Positions 32,140 through 44,066 are shown, counted from the first letter of the stretch. The stretch is DNA of 64,000 nucleotides from an uncultured beta proteobacterium (GCA_903832285.1 CAILAY010000189.1:1-64000), one strand, 5' to 3'. Numbers and translations are program-made. Notes: generated by a model from the letters alone, not told the origin.

Positions 32140-32823
32140 TTGCAAGCCTCCCTCGCTGTCACCGCCTTGTTCATGGGTCTTGCCGGTGGCCCCCACTGCG
32201 TTGCCATGTGCGGTGCGGCCTGTGCGGGCCTGGGTCGGACGGGTGGCAGCACCGGCGCCAACCTGCGGGCAATGTGGCTATTTCAGCTCGGTCGCGTTCT
32301 GGGCTACTCGGCGCTGGGCGCACTTGCGGCCACATCCATGCAAGGTTTGGGCTGGCTCACGGGTCAAAACGCGGCGCTGCGACCGGTATGGAGCTTCTTT
32401 CATGTCGCCTGCGTGGCCCTGGGCCTGACATTGCTGTGGCAGGCGAAGCAACCGGTTTGGCTGGAGGCAACAGGGCGGAAAATCTGGATCCAGGCGCGCC
32501 GCTTCACCCAGAATGGGGGTCGCACCGCCCCGTTCCTGGTGGGAGCGGTGTGGGCCCTGCTTCCCTGCGGGCTGCTCTATTCCGCTTTGCTGGTGGCCAC
32601 CCTGACCAGCCGCCCGATCGAGGGCGCTGCGGTAATGACCTTGTTCGTCGTCGGCACCAGTGTCTCGCTCATGGCGGGGCCCTGGCTTTGGCTGCGACTG
32701 CGTGGTCATGACAGCGGAGATTGGGGCATGCGTCTGGCCGGGCTGGCGCTGGCTGCCAGTTCAGCCTGGGCGCTGTGGATGGGTCTGGTACACAACACCG
32801 CGCCCTGGTGCATCACGCCCTGA
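32140..32823 (+). CDS. SafE/TauE-like membrane protein (DsbD_2 type)
   Basis: A 227-residue protein with about six hydrophobic helices. The first helix carries GGPHCVAMCGAAC, the HCxxMCG metal- or thiol-type motif of the UreH/DsbD_2 branch of this superfamily. A second half-motif, WALLPCGLLYSAL, occurs near residue 140. I read the start as TTG 12 bases after hemN, because the first ATG lies inside helix 1. Such genes are often found beside fnr, hemN and cbb3 oxidase maturation genes, which suggests a role in copper or redox handling for respiratory enzymes; that is inference. Confidence 0.8.
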   Translation: MQASLAVTALFMGLAGGPHCVAMCGAACAGLGRTGGSTGANLRAMWLFQLGRVLGYSALGALAATSMQGLGWLTGQNAALRPVWSFFHVACVALGLTLLWQAKQPVWLEATGRKIWIQARRFTQNGGRTAPFLVGAVWALLPCGLLYSALLVATLTSRPIEGAAVMTLFVVGTSVSLMAGPWLWLRLRGHDSGDWGMRLAGLALAASSAWALWMGLVHNTAPWCITP

Positions 32824-32863
32824 GGGCCGCAATCACCCCGCCATCGATTCAATCGAACGCCTC

Positions 32864-33787
32864 ATGACCCACCCTAGCCGCAACCCGCCGCAAGCGCTTA
32901 GAGGCATTCGCATACTCAGCCTTAGCCTGAACCTGCCCGGTCCCGCCGCACTGATGCGCTGCCACGCCATGGGAGCCAGTTGCGTCAAGCTGGAGCCACC
33001 CTCTGGCGATCCGATGCGGGCGTATTGCGTTCCCGCCTTCGAGCGCATGCATCGGGGCGTGCGCCGGGTCGAGGCTGACCTGAAGACCGACACGGGACAA
33101 AGACGACTCCATCGTGAGCTTGCCAAGGCGGACCTGCTTTTGACCTCATTTCGTCCCTCGGCACTTAAAAAACTGGGGCTGTCCTGGAAAACCCTGCACA
33201 GGCTTTACCCCGCCCTGACCCAGATCGCGATCGTGGGGGCACCGGGTGCGCGTGTCGAGGAGCCGGGGCACGATCTGACCTACCTGGCTGAGAACGGCCT
33301 GGTGCCCGGTCTGGAGCTGCCACCCAGCCTGTACGCCGACATGGGCGGCTCGCTGCTCGTAACTGAAGCCGTGCTGCACGCGGTGGTGCAGCGGCAGCGG
33401 CAGCGGCTCCAAGGCCGCGAACCTGCCGCGATCCCAGGCAAGTACCTGGAAATCGCGCTGTCGGATGCAGCGCAGTATCTGGGCCTGCCACGCATTTGGG
33501 GCTTGACTCAAGCCGGTGCCGATGTGGGTGGCGGCTTCGCAGGCTACCGGGTTTACGCCTGTAAGGATGGAAGAGTTGCTGTGGCCGCGCTGGAGCCACA
33601 TTTCGCAGCGGCCCTTTGCTCAGTTGCAGGAATTCCATTGCCCACCACGCCGTCCGCAGTCATGGCGCTGATGCGAGCGGCTTCAACCCACAGGGCGCTG
33701 GATCAGTGGTTTCTGGGAAAGACTTGCCATCAACTGGATCGTCTGGCCTCAAGCCACGACATTCCAATGCACACGTTGAAAAAATGA
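32864..33787 (+). CDS. Class III CoA-transferase / alpha-methylacyl-CoA racemase-like, short
   Basis: A 307-residue CaiB/BaiF-family protein, shorter than the usual 360-400 residues. The N-terminus (LRGIRILSLSLNLPGPAALM) is the family's CoA-binding region, and GHDLTYLAENGL followed by SLYADMGGSLL matches the His and Asp pair used by alpha-methylacyl-CoA racemases. It may epimerise 2-methylacyl-CoA or move CoA between acids. The missing length is near the C-terminal half, so activity is uncertain. The ATG at 32864 fits the conserved N-terminus; the upstream frame overlaps the previous membrane protein. Confidence 0.8.
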   Translation: MTHPSRNPPQALRGIRILSLSLNLPGPAALMRCHAMGASCVKLEPPSGDPMRAYCVPAFERMHRGVRRVEADLKTDTGQRRLHRELAKADLLLTSFRPSALKKLGLSWKTLHRLYPALTQIAIVGAPGARVEEPGHDLTYLAENGLVPGLELPPSLYADMGGSLLVTEAVLHAVVQRQRQRLQGREPAAIPGKYLEIALSDAAQYLGLPRIWGLTQAGADVGGGFAGYRVYACKDGRVAVAALEPHFAAALCSVAGIPLPTTPSAVMALMRAASTHRALDQWFLGKTCHQLDRLASSHDIPMHTLKK

Positions 33788-33800
33788 TACGTTGAGCAGG

Positions 33801-33977
33801 TCAGGGCGGTGGCGTCTCACCTGGAATCGCCTGACCGGAAGATTCACCTTCATCATCCGGCCCGCTTTCCCCCTCCCCGGTCTTGCGCTGGGCCTTGGAT
33901 TTCAGTTTTTCTTCTTTCTTCTTCTTCTTCGCCAGTTCTTTCTGACGCTTCTCGTAGCCGTAGTTCGGTGTAGCCAA
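33801..33977 (-). CDS. Small Lys-rich protein with TTG start
   Basis: A 58-residue protein starting TTG (read as Met): MATPNYGYEKRQKELA, then a run of lysines and glutamates, then an acidic Gly/Ser/Pro tail. An in-frame TGA lies four codons upstream of the TTG and no ATG or GTG occurs between, so TTG (or the ATT codons) must be used if the gene is real. I recall similar small proteins (xxPNYxxEKRQKELAKK) in Burkholderiales; function is unknown. The basic coiled segment suggests RNA or ribosome contact. Confidence 0.65.
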   Translation of the reverse strand: MATPNYGYEKRQKELAKKKKKEEKLKSKAQRKTGEGESGPDDEGESSGQAIPGETPPP

Positions 33978-34028
33978 AATAATCTTTCAGGTTAACTTTC
34001 ATGCAACGTATGCAAACCGCACCGAGTC

Positions 34029-34193
34029 ATGAACGCTATTTCTTTCTCGTTGATGGGGCCACTGTACCAGCTTGCGGCGCCGCTTTTCCGCGCCGTCCAC
34101 GCTTTGCTGGAGATATTTCGGGATTACCCGGCGGTTGGAATTTCAGACCGGATTCAAACCATCGAGGCCAGCGCCTGCTCCAGATCAGACTGA
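34029..34193 (+). CDS. Possible 54-residue small protein
   Basis: An ATG frame reading MNAISFSLMGPLYQLAAPLF and then ALLEIFRDYPAVGISDRIQ fills the gap between the Lys-rich gene and the lyase, then runs 40 bases into the lyase 3' end on the other strand. The composition looks protein-like, but there is only a weak GAG before the start and I do not recognise a family. It may be chance. Confidence 0.2.
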   Translation: MNAISFSLMGPLYQLAAPLFRAVHALLEIFRDYPAVGISDRIQTIEASACSRSD

Positions 34194-35359
34194 AGATCCG
34201 CCACCGACTCCAGCCCCACCGAAAACCGCACCAGTGTCCCGCGAGCCAGATGGGTTGGCCAGGTTTGACGGATGCTGGCAAGCCCATAAGGCACCACCAG
34301 ACTCATCGGCCCGCCCCAGCTATAGCCCAGTTTGAAGTACTTGAGCGCATCGCAAAATGCGTCGACCTGAGATTGGCTGTAGCGTTCATGAAAGATCACG
34401 CTGAGTAATCCCGCTGCACCGCCGATTTCCGCGGCACACAGTGCCTGCCAATGCGCGTGTCCTGGCGCCTCGGGCAGGGCCGGATGCAGCACTTGTGCGA
34501 ACTCCCCGCGCTGCGTGCACCATTGAGCCAGGGCACGCGCCGAGCGATCGTGTGCCTGATAGCGCAGGGCCATGCTTGGCAGGGAACGCAGCACAGCTTC
34601 AACGTCGTTTGCCGCCACGCCCAGACCCAGGCGCATATGGCACAGCTTGAGCCGCATATGCAAACCCGGGTCGCGCGTGATGATGCTGCCCATCAGCACA
34701 TCGCCGCCACCGCTGGGGTACTTGGTCAGCGCGTGCACCGAGATATCCACACCCAGCCCCGTACTTCCGCCAGGTTCGAGATCAAAGGGCTGGAACGCCA
34801 GGCCTGCACCCCAGGTGTTGTCCAGCGCCGAGATCACGCCACGACTGCGGCAGATGTGGGTCAGCTCCAGCAGGTCGGGGAACTCCAACGTGACCGAGCC
34901 TGCAGCCTCGAGCCAGACCAGTCGCGTCCGGGAGGAAATCTTGGCGACCAGATCGGATGGATCCATCGGGTCGTAGAAGCGATGCGTGATACCCCAGTTT
35001 TTCAGTTCACCGTCGGCCAGCGTCTTGTTGGGGCCGTACGCGTTGTCCGGAATCAACACCTCGTCGCCGGTCTTCAAAAGCGCCAACGCCACGTTGGCAA
35101 TCGCCGCTAGGCCGCTGGGCACCAGCAAGCACTGCAGGCCACCTTCCAGCGTACACAGTCGCTCCTCAAGGATGAAGCTGGTGGGCGTGCCGTGCAGACC
35201 GTAGGTATAACCGGACTTGTCCTTCCACTCGGTGTTGCGCATTGCCGCTACGTTCGCAAAGATAACCGTCGATGCCTTGAACACGCCCGGCTGCGGCGCC
35301 GCAAAACCCGCTGGTGGCGAGTAGGGATGGTGAATGAGTTGAGTCGAAAGATAGGTCAT
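34154..35359 (-). CDS. metC: Cystathionine beta-lyase-type PLP enzyme
   Basis: A 401-residue Cys/Met-metabolism PLP enzyme. The PLP lysine is in HALTKYPSGGGDVLMGS; LDNTWGAGLAFQPFDL holds the cofactor Asp, and SGYTYGLHGTPT is the substrate-side loop. This sequence style (LHGTP, ALTKY) matches cystathionine beta-lyase MetC, which splits cystathionine to homocysteine, pyruvate and ammonia. Other members of the fold, such as methionine gamma-lyase, cannot be excluded. The phosphoribosyltransferase gene ends 34 bases upstream on the same strand. Confidence 0.88.
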   Translation of the reverse strand: MTYLSTQLIHHPYSPPAGFAAPQPGVFKASTVIFANVAAMRNTEWKDKSGYTYGLHGTPTSFILEERLCTLEGGLQCLLVPSGLAAIANVALALLKTGDEVLIPDNAYGPNKTLADGELKNWGITHRFYDPMDPSDLVAKISSRTRLVWLEAAGSVTLEFPDLLELTHICRSRGVISALDNTWGAGLAFQPFDLEPGGSTGLGVDISVHALTKYPSGGGDVLMGSIITRDPGLHMRLKLCHMRLGLGVAANDVEAVLRSLPSMALRYQAHDRSARALAQWCTQRGEFAQVLHPALPEAPGHAHWQALCAAEIGGAAGLLSVIFHERYSQSQVDAFCDALKYFKLGYSWGGPMSLVVPYGLASIRQTWPTHLARGTLVRFSVGLESVADLQSDLEQALASMV

Positions 35360-35393
35360 GCCGTGCTCGCCGCGATGTCCAGGTCACAAGCCG

Positions 35394-35918
35394 TCAAAGC
35401 TTCCACTTCTCCAGCAACTGTGCCGGACGCAAGGCGTCATAGCCTTCAAACGGCTGATGAATCCAGGGGTTCGTGGGCAGGTACTCCACCGAGTAGTCCG
35501 GTGTGAAGCCGGACACACTCTTGGTCCAGATAACGGCACTACGCAGTTCGGTGATCGGACCATAGCTGGTCTTGAGTTGGTGTATCACTGCCTTGAGCGT
35601 GTGTCCTGTATCGGCCAGATCGTCCACCAGCAACACCCTGCCGGCAATTTCTCCGCGCGGTGTCGTGATGTAGCGCGCGATGTCCAGATTACCCTGCTGC
35701 GTGCCTTCCTGTGCACGATACGAACTGGTCGACATGATCGCCAGGGGCTTGTCAAAAATGCGCGAGAGGATATCGCCGGGGCGCATGCCGCCGCGCGCCA
35801 GGCACAGGATGGTGTCGAACTCCCATCCCGACTGGTACACCTTCAGCGCCAGTTTCTCAATCAGGTTGTGGTACTCGTCATAGCTGACATACAGGTGTTT
35901 TCCGTCTTCCGTCAACAT
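35394..35918 (-). CDS. Purine-type phosphoribosyltransferase
   Basis: A 174-residue type I PRTase. The PRPP-binding motif VLLVDDLADTGHTL is intact, and LCLARGGMRPGDIL is the loop before it. It resembles the Hpt1/xanthine-guanine group (COG2236) and probably salvages hypoxanthine, guanine or xanthine. AGGAG lies before the ATG. It lies 78 bases downstream of purA on the same strand, which links purine salvage with AMP synthesis. Confidence 0.87.
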   Translation of the reverse strand: MLTEDGKHLYVSYDEYHNLIEKLALKVYQSGWEFDTILCLARGGMRPGDILSRIFDKPLAIMSTSSYRAQEGTQQGNLDIARYITTPRGEIAGRVLLVDDLADTGHTLKAVIHQLKTSYGPITELRSAVIWTKSVSGFTPDYSVEYLPTNPWIHQPFEGYDALRPAQLLEKWKL

Positions 35919-35996
35919 TTCTTGGCTCCTGAAAAAAGTAATTTGTCGAAAAACGGGTGCACTGTGAACCCGCCCCTTTGCCCACGCGAAACTTCC

Positions 35997-38544
<2,548 letters not shown>

Positions 38545-38617
38545 GAGAGTTTTCGGGTGCTGTTAAAACCGGGATTTTACCGGGCTACGCTGGCTGAATC
38601 GGCGTGGCCGAATCGAT

Positions 38618-38806
38618 TCACGACAGCCACCACAGACAGCTTATACCCGCGAGTACGCTGAGCAGGCCGAAAAAGCGTATCTGCCCGTCCCGCAATTGAA
38701 GTATCTGGGCAAACATGCGGCGCCACGCTGCGGGTGAGACAAAGGGCAGAAGCCCCTCGAACACCAGCACCAGGGCCAGCGCCTGCCAAAGCGTATCGCC
38801 TTCCAA
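38618..38806 (-). CDS. DUF2065 small membrane protein
   Basis: A 62-residue protein with two hydrophobic helices, LWQALALVLVFEGLLPFVSP and FGLLSVLAGISCLWWLS, typical of DUF2065 (YjeT-like). The gene lies three bases after hflC, the same place it holds in many proteobacteria. Function is unknown; association with the FtsH-HflKC protease complex at the membrane is suggested by context only. Confidence 0.87.
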   Translation of the reverse strand: MEGDTLWQALALVLVFEGLLPFVSPAAWRRMFAQILQLRDGQIRFFGLLSVLAGISCLWWLS

Positions 38807-38809
38807 GGC

Positions 38810-39715
38810 TTACTTCTTGGCCGCGGCCGGTGCGCCGTCACCGCGCATGACCTTGAAGAATTCCGAGGACGCGGGATCGAGCACCATCACGTCGCTCTTC
38901 TTGCCAAAGCTGGCTTTGTACGCGTCCAGGCTGCGGTAGAACTGGGCAAATTTCGGATCCCGGCCAAAGGATTCTGCGTAGATCGCGGCCGCCTGACCGT
39001 CGCCTTCACCCTTGACCTTCTGCGCCTCGCGGTAGGCGTTGGCCACCGTCACCTCCCGCTGCCGATCGGCATCGGCACGGATCTTTTCACCCTCGGCCGC
39101 GCCGGTGGATCGCAGCTCGTTGGCGACGCGGGTGCGTTCGGCTTGCATGCGCCGGTACACGGATTCGGTGATGGCGTCCACGTAGTCGGCGCGCGTAATG
39201 CGCACATCCACCACGTCCACGCCCCAGGGTTTGGCGCCGCCCACGGCCAGCAAAACCTCGCGCTTGACGTCGGCAGTCAGGGCTTCACGCTTGAGCGAAA
39301 GGATCTCCTTGACGGTGTGTTTGTTGATCTCTTCCTGGAACGCGTTGCGCACCACGCGGTTGAGCTGCATCGCGCCGGCATTTTCGTCCAGCCCCACGTT
39401 ACGGATGTACTGCGTGGGTTCCGTGATGCGCCATCGCACATACCAGTCGATCACCATGCGCTGCTTTTCCGCGGTAAGCATGGGCTCCGCGTCCGCACTC
39501 TCCAGCGTCAGCAATCGCTTGTCGATATAGCTCACGTTTTGAAACGGCGGCGGCAGCTTGATGTTCAATCCGGGCTCGGTGATGACGTCCTTGATTTGCC
39601 CCAACGCATAGACGACGCCAAACTGGCGCTGGTCGACCACGAAGAGCATCGAACTCAACAAGGCCAGCACCGCCACGACAGCGGCACCAATGAAACCAAT
39701 CCTGTTCATGTTCAT
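38810..39715 (-). CDS. hflC: FtsH protease modulator HflC
   Basis: A 301-residue SPFH-domain protein. One N-terminal helix (about 5-27) anchors it, and the Band-7/SPFH domain follows (VVDQRQFGVVYALGQIKDVI). A coiled-coil EGEKIRADADRQREVTVANA and a GDGQAAAIYAESF motif complete the stomatin-like layout. With HflK it forms a large periplasm-facing cage around FtsH and limits proteolysis of membrane proteins. It begins three bases after the hflK stop. Confidence 0.96.
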   Translation of the reverse strand: MNMNRIGFIGAAVVAVLALLSSMLFVVDQRQFGVVYALGQIKDVITEPGLNIKLPPPFQNVSYIDKRLLTLESADAEPMLTAEKQRMVIDWYVRWRITEPTQYIRNVGLDENAGAMQLNRVVRNAFQEEINKHTVKEILSLKREALTADVKREVLLAVGGAKPWGVDVVDVRITRADYVDAITESVYRRMQAERTRVANELRSTGAAEGEKIRADADRQREVTVANAYREAQKVKGEGDGQAAAIYAESFGRDPKFAQFYRSLDAYKASFGKKSDVMVLDPASSEFFKVMRGDGAPAAAKK

Positions 39716-39718
39716 GTC

Positions 39719-41017
39719 CTAACGCGTTTCACGTTCACGCGTGCGCCCGGCATCACGGGCGCGCGCATCGTTGGCCAGACCGGCCGGGGGGGCAGGCGCA
39801 GCAACGGCGGACGTGGCCGATGAAGAGACCGCGGCGGCAGGCTCCATGCTGCTCAGTTGCATGATCTTGTCCAGTGGCAGGTAAAGCAGATTGGAGCCCT
39901 TGCTGGCATCGACCAGCACCTTGGTCACGTTGCTGTAGATCTGCTGCATCGTGTCCAGGTACATGCGGTCACGCGTCACCTGGGGTGCCTTCTGGTATTC
40001 ATTCAACACCGAGCGAAAGCGCTGCGCATCTCCCTGCGCCTGCGCCACCACCCTGGCCTTGTACGCGTCCGACTCTTCCTTGAGCCGCGAGGCCGTTCCA
40101 ACGGCCCGCGGAATCACGTCATTGGCGTAGGCCTGAGCCTCGTTCTTGGCGCGTTCACGCTCCTGGCCGGCCTTGAGTACATCGTCAAAAGCGGCCTGTA
40201 CCTGCTCCGGGGGACGCACACCGCCCTGTTGCAGGTTGATACCCACAACCTCGATTCCGACCTTGTAGCGATCCAGGATCTTCTGCATCAAATTGCGCAA
40301 CCGCGGCCCGATCTGATCGCGTTCCTCGGCCAATGCGGAGTCCATGCGCATCTTGCCCACGACCTCGCGCACCGCCGTTTCGGCCGCCTGCACCACCGCA
40401 TCCTCAGGCTTCTTGCTCTCGAACAGAAAGGCGCGTGCATCGCTGAGGCGATACTGCACCGCGAACTTGATTTCGACGATGTTCTCGTCTTCTGTCAACA
40501 TCGCCGATTCCCGCAATCCTGTGGCTTTGATGATCGAATCCTTGCCAACATCAACCGAGCGGATCTGCGTCACGAACACCAACTCATGACGCTGAATGGG
40601 ATAGGGCAGGCGATAGTTGAAGCCCGCGCCCTTGGTGGAGTGGTATTTGCCGAACTGCGTGATCACCGCCTGCTGGCCCTCCTGCACAATGAAGAATCCT
40701 GTTCCCAACCAGATTAGCGCCACCACGCCGACGATCAATCCGACGCCCATTCCGGCGTTCTTCATGCCAGGCTGGAAGCCCGAGCCTCCATCGCCACCGG
40801 GTGGTGTCGCGCGCGGACCTCTGGGTCCGCCAAACAGCCCACCCAGTTTCTTGCTGACATCGCGCCAGAGTTCTTCCAGATCCGGCGGCCCCTGATTCGG
40901 TCCGCGGGGCTTTTGCGGCGGCGGTTGTGGTGGGGGCGCTTCGCTCCCTTCGGACGGCTTTGCGGCGTCGTCCTTGTCATCGCCACGACCCCACTTGGAG
41001 TCATTCAGATTGAACAT
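39719..41017 (-). CDS. hflK: FtsH protease modulator HflK
   Basis: A 432-residue SPFH protein. The N-terminus is a Pro/Gly-rich cytoplasmic tail with NDSKWGRG, then a membrane helix (GVGLIVGVVALIWLGTGFFI) and the SPFH domain (EGQQAVITQFGKYHSTKGAG). I start at 41017 because MFNLNDSKWG resembles the conserved HflK beginning; an ATG at 41074 would add 19 residues, with no better ribosome-binding site. The C-terminus is Ala-rich. It acts with HflC to regulate FtsH and lies downstream of hflX. Confidence 0.93.
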   Translation of the reverse strand: MFNLNDSKWGRGDDKDDAAKPSEGSEAPPPQPPPQKPRGPNQGPPDLEELWRDVSKKLGGLFGGPRGPRATPPGGDGGSGFQPGMKNAGMGVGLIVGVVALIWLGTGFFIVQEGQQAVITQFGKYHSTKGAGFNYRLPYPIQRHELVFVTQIRSVDVGKDSIIKATGLRESAMLTEDENIVEIKFAVQYRLSDARAFLFESKKPEDAVVQAAETAVREVVGKMRMDSALAEERDQIGPRLRNLMQKILDRYKVGIEVVGINLQQGGVRPPEQVQAAFDDVLKAGQERERAKNEAQAYANDVIPRAVGTASRLKEESDAYKARVVAQAQGDAQRFRSVLNEYQKAPQVTRDRMYLDTMQQIYSNVTKVLVDASKGSNLLYLPLDKIMQLSSMEPAAAVSSSATSAVAAPAPPAGLANDARARDAGRTRERETR

Positions 41018-41093
41018 GCCTTGCAGGCGCCTTCGCAACGAGGCCCGGGACAAGGCGGGTAAATGCAGATTCATGCGCTCAGTCTCTTGTGTT

Positions 41094-42308
41094 TCATAGT
41101 CCGATTGTGCCCAATTCGGGACGCTGCGTCAGGGCTTCTTGCTCATCCAGTTGCGACTGCGCTGCTGGCGCAACCGCCGACATCACGACCTGGCCCACCT
41201 TTTGCTCCAGCAGGTCACGCAAGGCGGTCAGACCCTCCCCGGTCTGTGCGCTCAGAAACACGCGGGGCAACAGCGCGCCATGCACCTCAAACGAATCGCT
41301 CAGTTGCAGTGGACGACGGCCGATTTCAATAGCGTCAAGCTTGTTGAACACCAGGATCTGGGGGATATCCTGTGCCCCGATTTCCGCCAACACCCGTTGC
41401 ACCTGCTCCATCTGCTCGGGAAAATCCTGGCTGGATGCGTCCACAACGTGCAACAGCAAATCGGCGTCTACGGCCTCCTGCAGTGTCGCAGCGAAGGCGT
41501 CCACCAATCCATGCGGCAGATCGCGGATGAAGCCCACAGTATCCGACAGCGACACCGAACGCGCGGCTTCATTCAGATAGAGTTGACGCGTGGTCGTGTC
41601 CAGGGTGGCAAACAGCTGATCTGCGGTGTAGGCGCGCGCCTTGACCAGCATGTTGAACAGCGTGGACTTGCCGGCGTTCGTATAACCCACCAGCGAAATA
41701 TTGAACGCGTCACGCCGTACCCTCTGGCGGCGCTGGGTCTGGCGCTGGCGCTTGACCTTTTCCAGCCGCACGCGGGTGCGTTTGATGGAGTCGGTAATCA
41801 TGCGTCGATCCAGTTCAATCTGGCGCTCGCCCGGACCGCCGCGCAGGCCGATGCCGCCACTTTGCCGCTCCAGATGCGACCAGCGTCGTACCAGGCGCGT
41901 GCTGAGGTACTGCAAGCGTGCAAGTTCCACCTGCAGTTTGCCCTCGTGGCTGCGGGCGCGCTGCGCAAAGATCTGCAGGATCAGCAGCGTGCGGTCGTTC
42001 ACCGGCAGTTCCAGATGTCGCTCCAGATTACGCTGCTGTGCGGGACTCAAAGCCTGGTCAAACAGGACTTCCTGGGCGCCGTAGAGTTGCACCGCAGCCT
42101 TGATTTCATCGGCCTTGCCTGATCCCACAAACAGCGCAGCATCGGGCGCCTTGCGTTTGCAACTGATACGCAGCACCGGATCCATCCCGGCAGTTTGCGC
42201 CAGCAACCCCAGTTCCTGCAGTTCGGAATCGAAATGCGGCAGGCCCAGATCAACGCCGACCAGAATGGTGGGGACCGCGGGCTTTGAAGATGCTGCTGGC
42301 AGACTCAA
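41094..42308 (-). CDS. hflX: Ribosome-associated GTPase HflX
   Basis: A 404-residue GTPase with the HflX N-terminal domain (FDSELQELGLLAQTAG, then LFDQALSPAQQRNLE), the coiled linker RLVRRWSHLERQSGGIGLRG with GPGE and a G domain (P-loop GYTNAGKSTLF, DTVGFI, NKLD). HflX binds 50S subunits and rescues or splits stalled 70S ribosomes under stress. It lies between hfq and hflK in the classical hfq-hflX-hflK-hflC order. Confidence 0.96.
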   Translation of the reverse strand: MSLPAASSKPAVPTILVGVDLGLPHFDSELQELGLLAQTAGMDPVLRISCKRKAPDAALFVGSGKADEIKAAVQLYGAQEVLFDQALSPAQQRNLERHLELPVNDRTLLILQIFAQRARSHEGKLQVELARLQYLSTRLVRRWSHLERQSGGIGLRGGPGERQIELDRRMITDSIKRTRVRLEKVKRQRQTQRRQRVRRDAFNISLVGYTNAGKSTLFNMLVKARAYTADQLFATLDTTTRQLYLNEAARSVSLSDTVGFIRDLPHGLVDAFAATLQEAVDADLLLHVVDASSQDFPEQMEQVQRVLAEIGAQDIPQILVFNKLDAIEIGRRPLQLSDSFEVHGALLPRVFLSAQTGEGLTALRDLLEQKVGQVVMSAVAPAAQSQLDEQEALTQRPELGTIGL

Positions 42309-42363
42309 GCTGGCTTACGGGGAAGGCAAAGATGCGGGTGCGCTAAGCGGCCTGACAGCGGAC

Positions 42364-42612
42364 TCAGACCGCAGGCGCATCAAGCTCGTCGGAGGTCGAA
42401 AAATTGACTGCTCGACCCGGTACGATGGTAGAGATCGCATGCTTGTAGACCATCTGGGTGACGGTGTTTCGCAGCAACACCACATATTGATCGAAGGACT
42501 CGATCTGCCCTTGAAGCTTGATCCCGTTGACGAGGTAAATCGACACCGGCACATGTTCCCTGCGCAAGGCATTGAGGAAGGGATCCTGCAAGAGTTGACC
42601 TTTGTTGTTCAC
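42364..42612 (-). CDS. hfq: RNA chaperone Hfq
   Basis: An 82-residue Sm-like protein. [20 protein letters not shown] and [19 protein letters not shown] form the Sm1 part, and [13 protein letters not shown] is the Sm2 motif with the conserved YKHA. The hexamer pairs small RNAs with mRNAs. The C-terminal tail is short ([14 protein letters not shown]). hflX follows within 55 bases. Confidence 0.97.
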   Translation of the reverse strand: MNNKGQLLQDPFLNALRREHVPVSIYLVNGIKLQGQIESFDQYVVLLRNTVTQMVYKHAISTIVPGRAVNFSTSDELDAPAV

Positions 42613-42693
42613 GATATTCTCCGTGTTCTAAAAAGAGTTAATGAAGTTTCAACCATAACACAGGCGAGGATGATCCTGGCACCCCTTTGGCTT

Positions 42694-42723
42694 ATTCCAC
42701 AGGAGCTGCAGGGCTGGTGTCAA
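42694..42723 (-). promoter_or_regulatory. Candidate hfq promoter
   Basis: A perfect -35 TTGACA (42718-42723 on the minus strand) overlaps the der stop codon. It is 18 bases from TGGAAT (42694-42699), a four-of-six match to the -10. The hfq ATG is about 80 bases downstream. It would let hfq-hflXKC be transcribed independently of der. Confidence 0.4.
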
Positions 42724-44057
42724 TCCTTGTCGGCGTAGGGGTTGGTGGAAGTCTTCAACTGAATCCGCAGTGGTGTTCCGACAAGCTTGAACTCCTTGCG
42801 AAAACGCCCTTCCAGAAAGCGCTTGTAGGCATCGGTCACATGCTCCAGCGAATTGCCGTGAATCACAATCAGCGGTGGGTTCATGCCCCCCTGATGCGCA
42901 TAGCGCAGCTTGGGACGGAACATGCCGGCGCGCTTGGGACTCTGGAACTGCACCGCTTCGAGCAGCAAACGTGTCAACACCGGGGTCGACATCTTGCACA
43001 TGGCAGATCGGTGCGCATCGGCTATCGACTTCCACACCGGACCCAGCCCCTGGCGTTTGATAGCCGAAATGAAATGGATGTCGGCAAATTTCAGGAACGG
43101 CAACCGGGTTTCGATCGAGCGCTGCACCAGCTCACGCTGATACGCATCCACTGCGTCCCATTTGTTCACCGCCAGCACCACAGCACGTCCGCTCTCCAGG
43201 ATGAACCCCGCAATGTGTGCGTCCTGATCGGTCACACCCTGCGTGGCGTCCAGCAGCAGTAACACCACGTTGGCCGACTCGATCGCCTGCAGTGTCTTGA
43301 CCACCGAAAACTTTTCAATCGCCTCGAACACCTTGCCCCGACGGCGCAGACCCGCTGTATCGATCAGCTCGAACTGCTGACCGCCGCGCTCGAACGGAAC
43401 CGTGATCGCGTCGCGCGTAGTGCCAGGAAGGTCAAAGGCCACCAGACGTTCTTCGCCCAGCCAAGTGTTGATGAGCGTGGACTTGCCCACGTTCGGGCGC
43501 CCGGCCACAGCCAATTTGATGGCACCATTGTCAACCTCGGGTTCCGCTGCCTCTTCATCGAACAGGTGCAACGGCGCCAGCGCAAGTTCAGCCAGATTGT
43601 TAATGCCTTGGCCGTGCGCGGCCGATACGGGAAGCGCCGCGCCCAGTCCGAGTTCAAAAAACTCAACCAGGTGCGCGCCCTCTTTCATGCCTTCGGCCTT
43701 GTTCGCCACCAGCAGCACCGGCTTGCCGAGTCGGCGCAGGTAGTTGGCAATGTCGTGGTCCTGGGTCGAAACCCCGCCACGTGCGTCCAGCACGAACAGC
43801 ACCACATCGGCTTCGGCCACAGCCTGTCGTGTCTGCTTGGCCATTTCCTTGTAGATGCCGCTCTCCGCCGTGGGCTCGAAGCCCCCGGTGTCGATCACGA
43901 TGTATTCATATTTGCCCTGCTTGCCCTGGCCGTAATGACGGTCGCGGGTGAGGCCGGCAAAATCGGCCACGATGGCATCGCGCGACTTGGTCAAACGATT
44001 GAACAATGTGGACTTGCCCACATTGGGGCGGCCTACCAGGGCCAGCACAGGTTTCAT
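42720..44057 (-). CDS. der: Ribosome-assembly GTPase Der (EngA)
   Basis: A 445-residue protein with two tandem G domains: [12 protein letters not shown] near the N-terminus and [12 protein letters not shown] near residue 185. Switch and specificity motifs are [22 protein letters not shown] and NKWDAVD. The C-terminal KH-like domain ends [13 protein letters not shown]. Der is essential for 50S maturation. It follows bamB by nine bases. Confidence 0.97.
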   Translation of the reverse strand: MKPVLALVGRPNVGKSTLFNRLTKSRDAIVADFAGLTRDRHYGQGKQGKYEYIVIDTGGFEPTAESGIYKEMAKQTRQAVAEADVVLFVLDARGGVSTQDHDIANYLRRLGKPVLLVANKAEGMKEGAHLVEFFELGLGAALPVSAAHGQGINNLAELALAPLHLFDEEAAEPEVDNGAIKLAVAGRPNVGKSTLINTWLGEERLVAFDLPGTTRDAITVPFERGGQQFELIDTAGLRRRGKVFEAIEKFSVVKTLQAIESANVVLLLLDATQGVTDQDAHIAGFILESGRAVVLAVNKWDAVDAYQRELVQRSIETRLPFLKFADIHFISAIKRQGLGPVWKSIADAHRSAMCKMSTPVLTRLLLEAVQFQSPKRAGMFRPKLRYAHQGGMNPPLIVIHGNSLEHVTDAYKRFLEGRFRKEFKLVGTPLRIQLKTSTNPYADKD

Positions 44058-44066
44058 GCGGCGCGC

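Noticed and set aside
33905-33945. TTC/TTCTT microsatellite-like run
   Set aside because: It is the complement of the Lys codons in the 58-residue protein, so it needs no separate explanation, though slippage there is possible.
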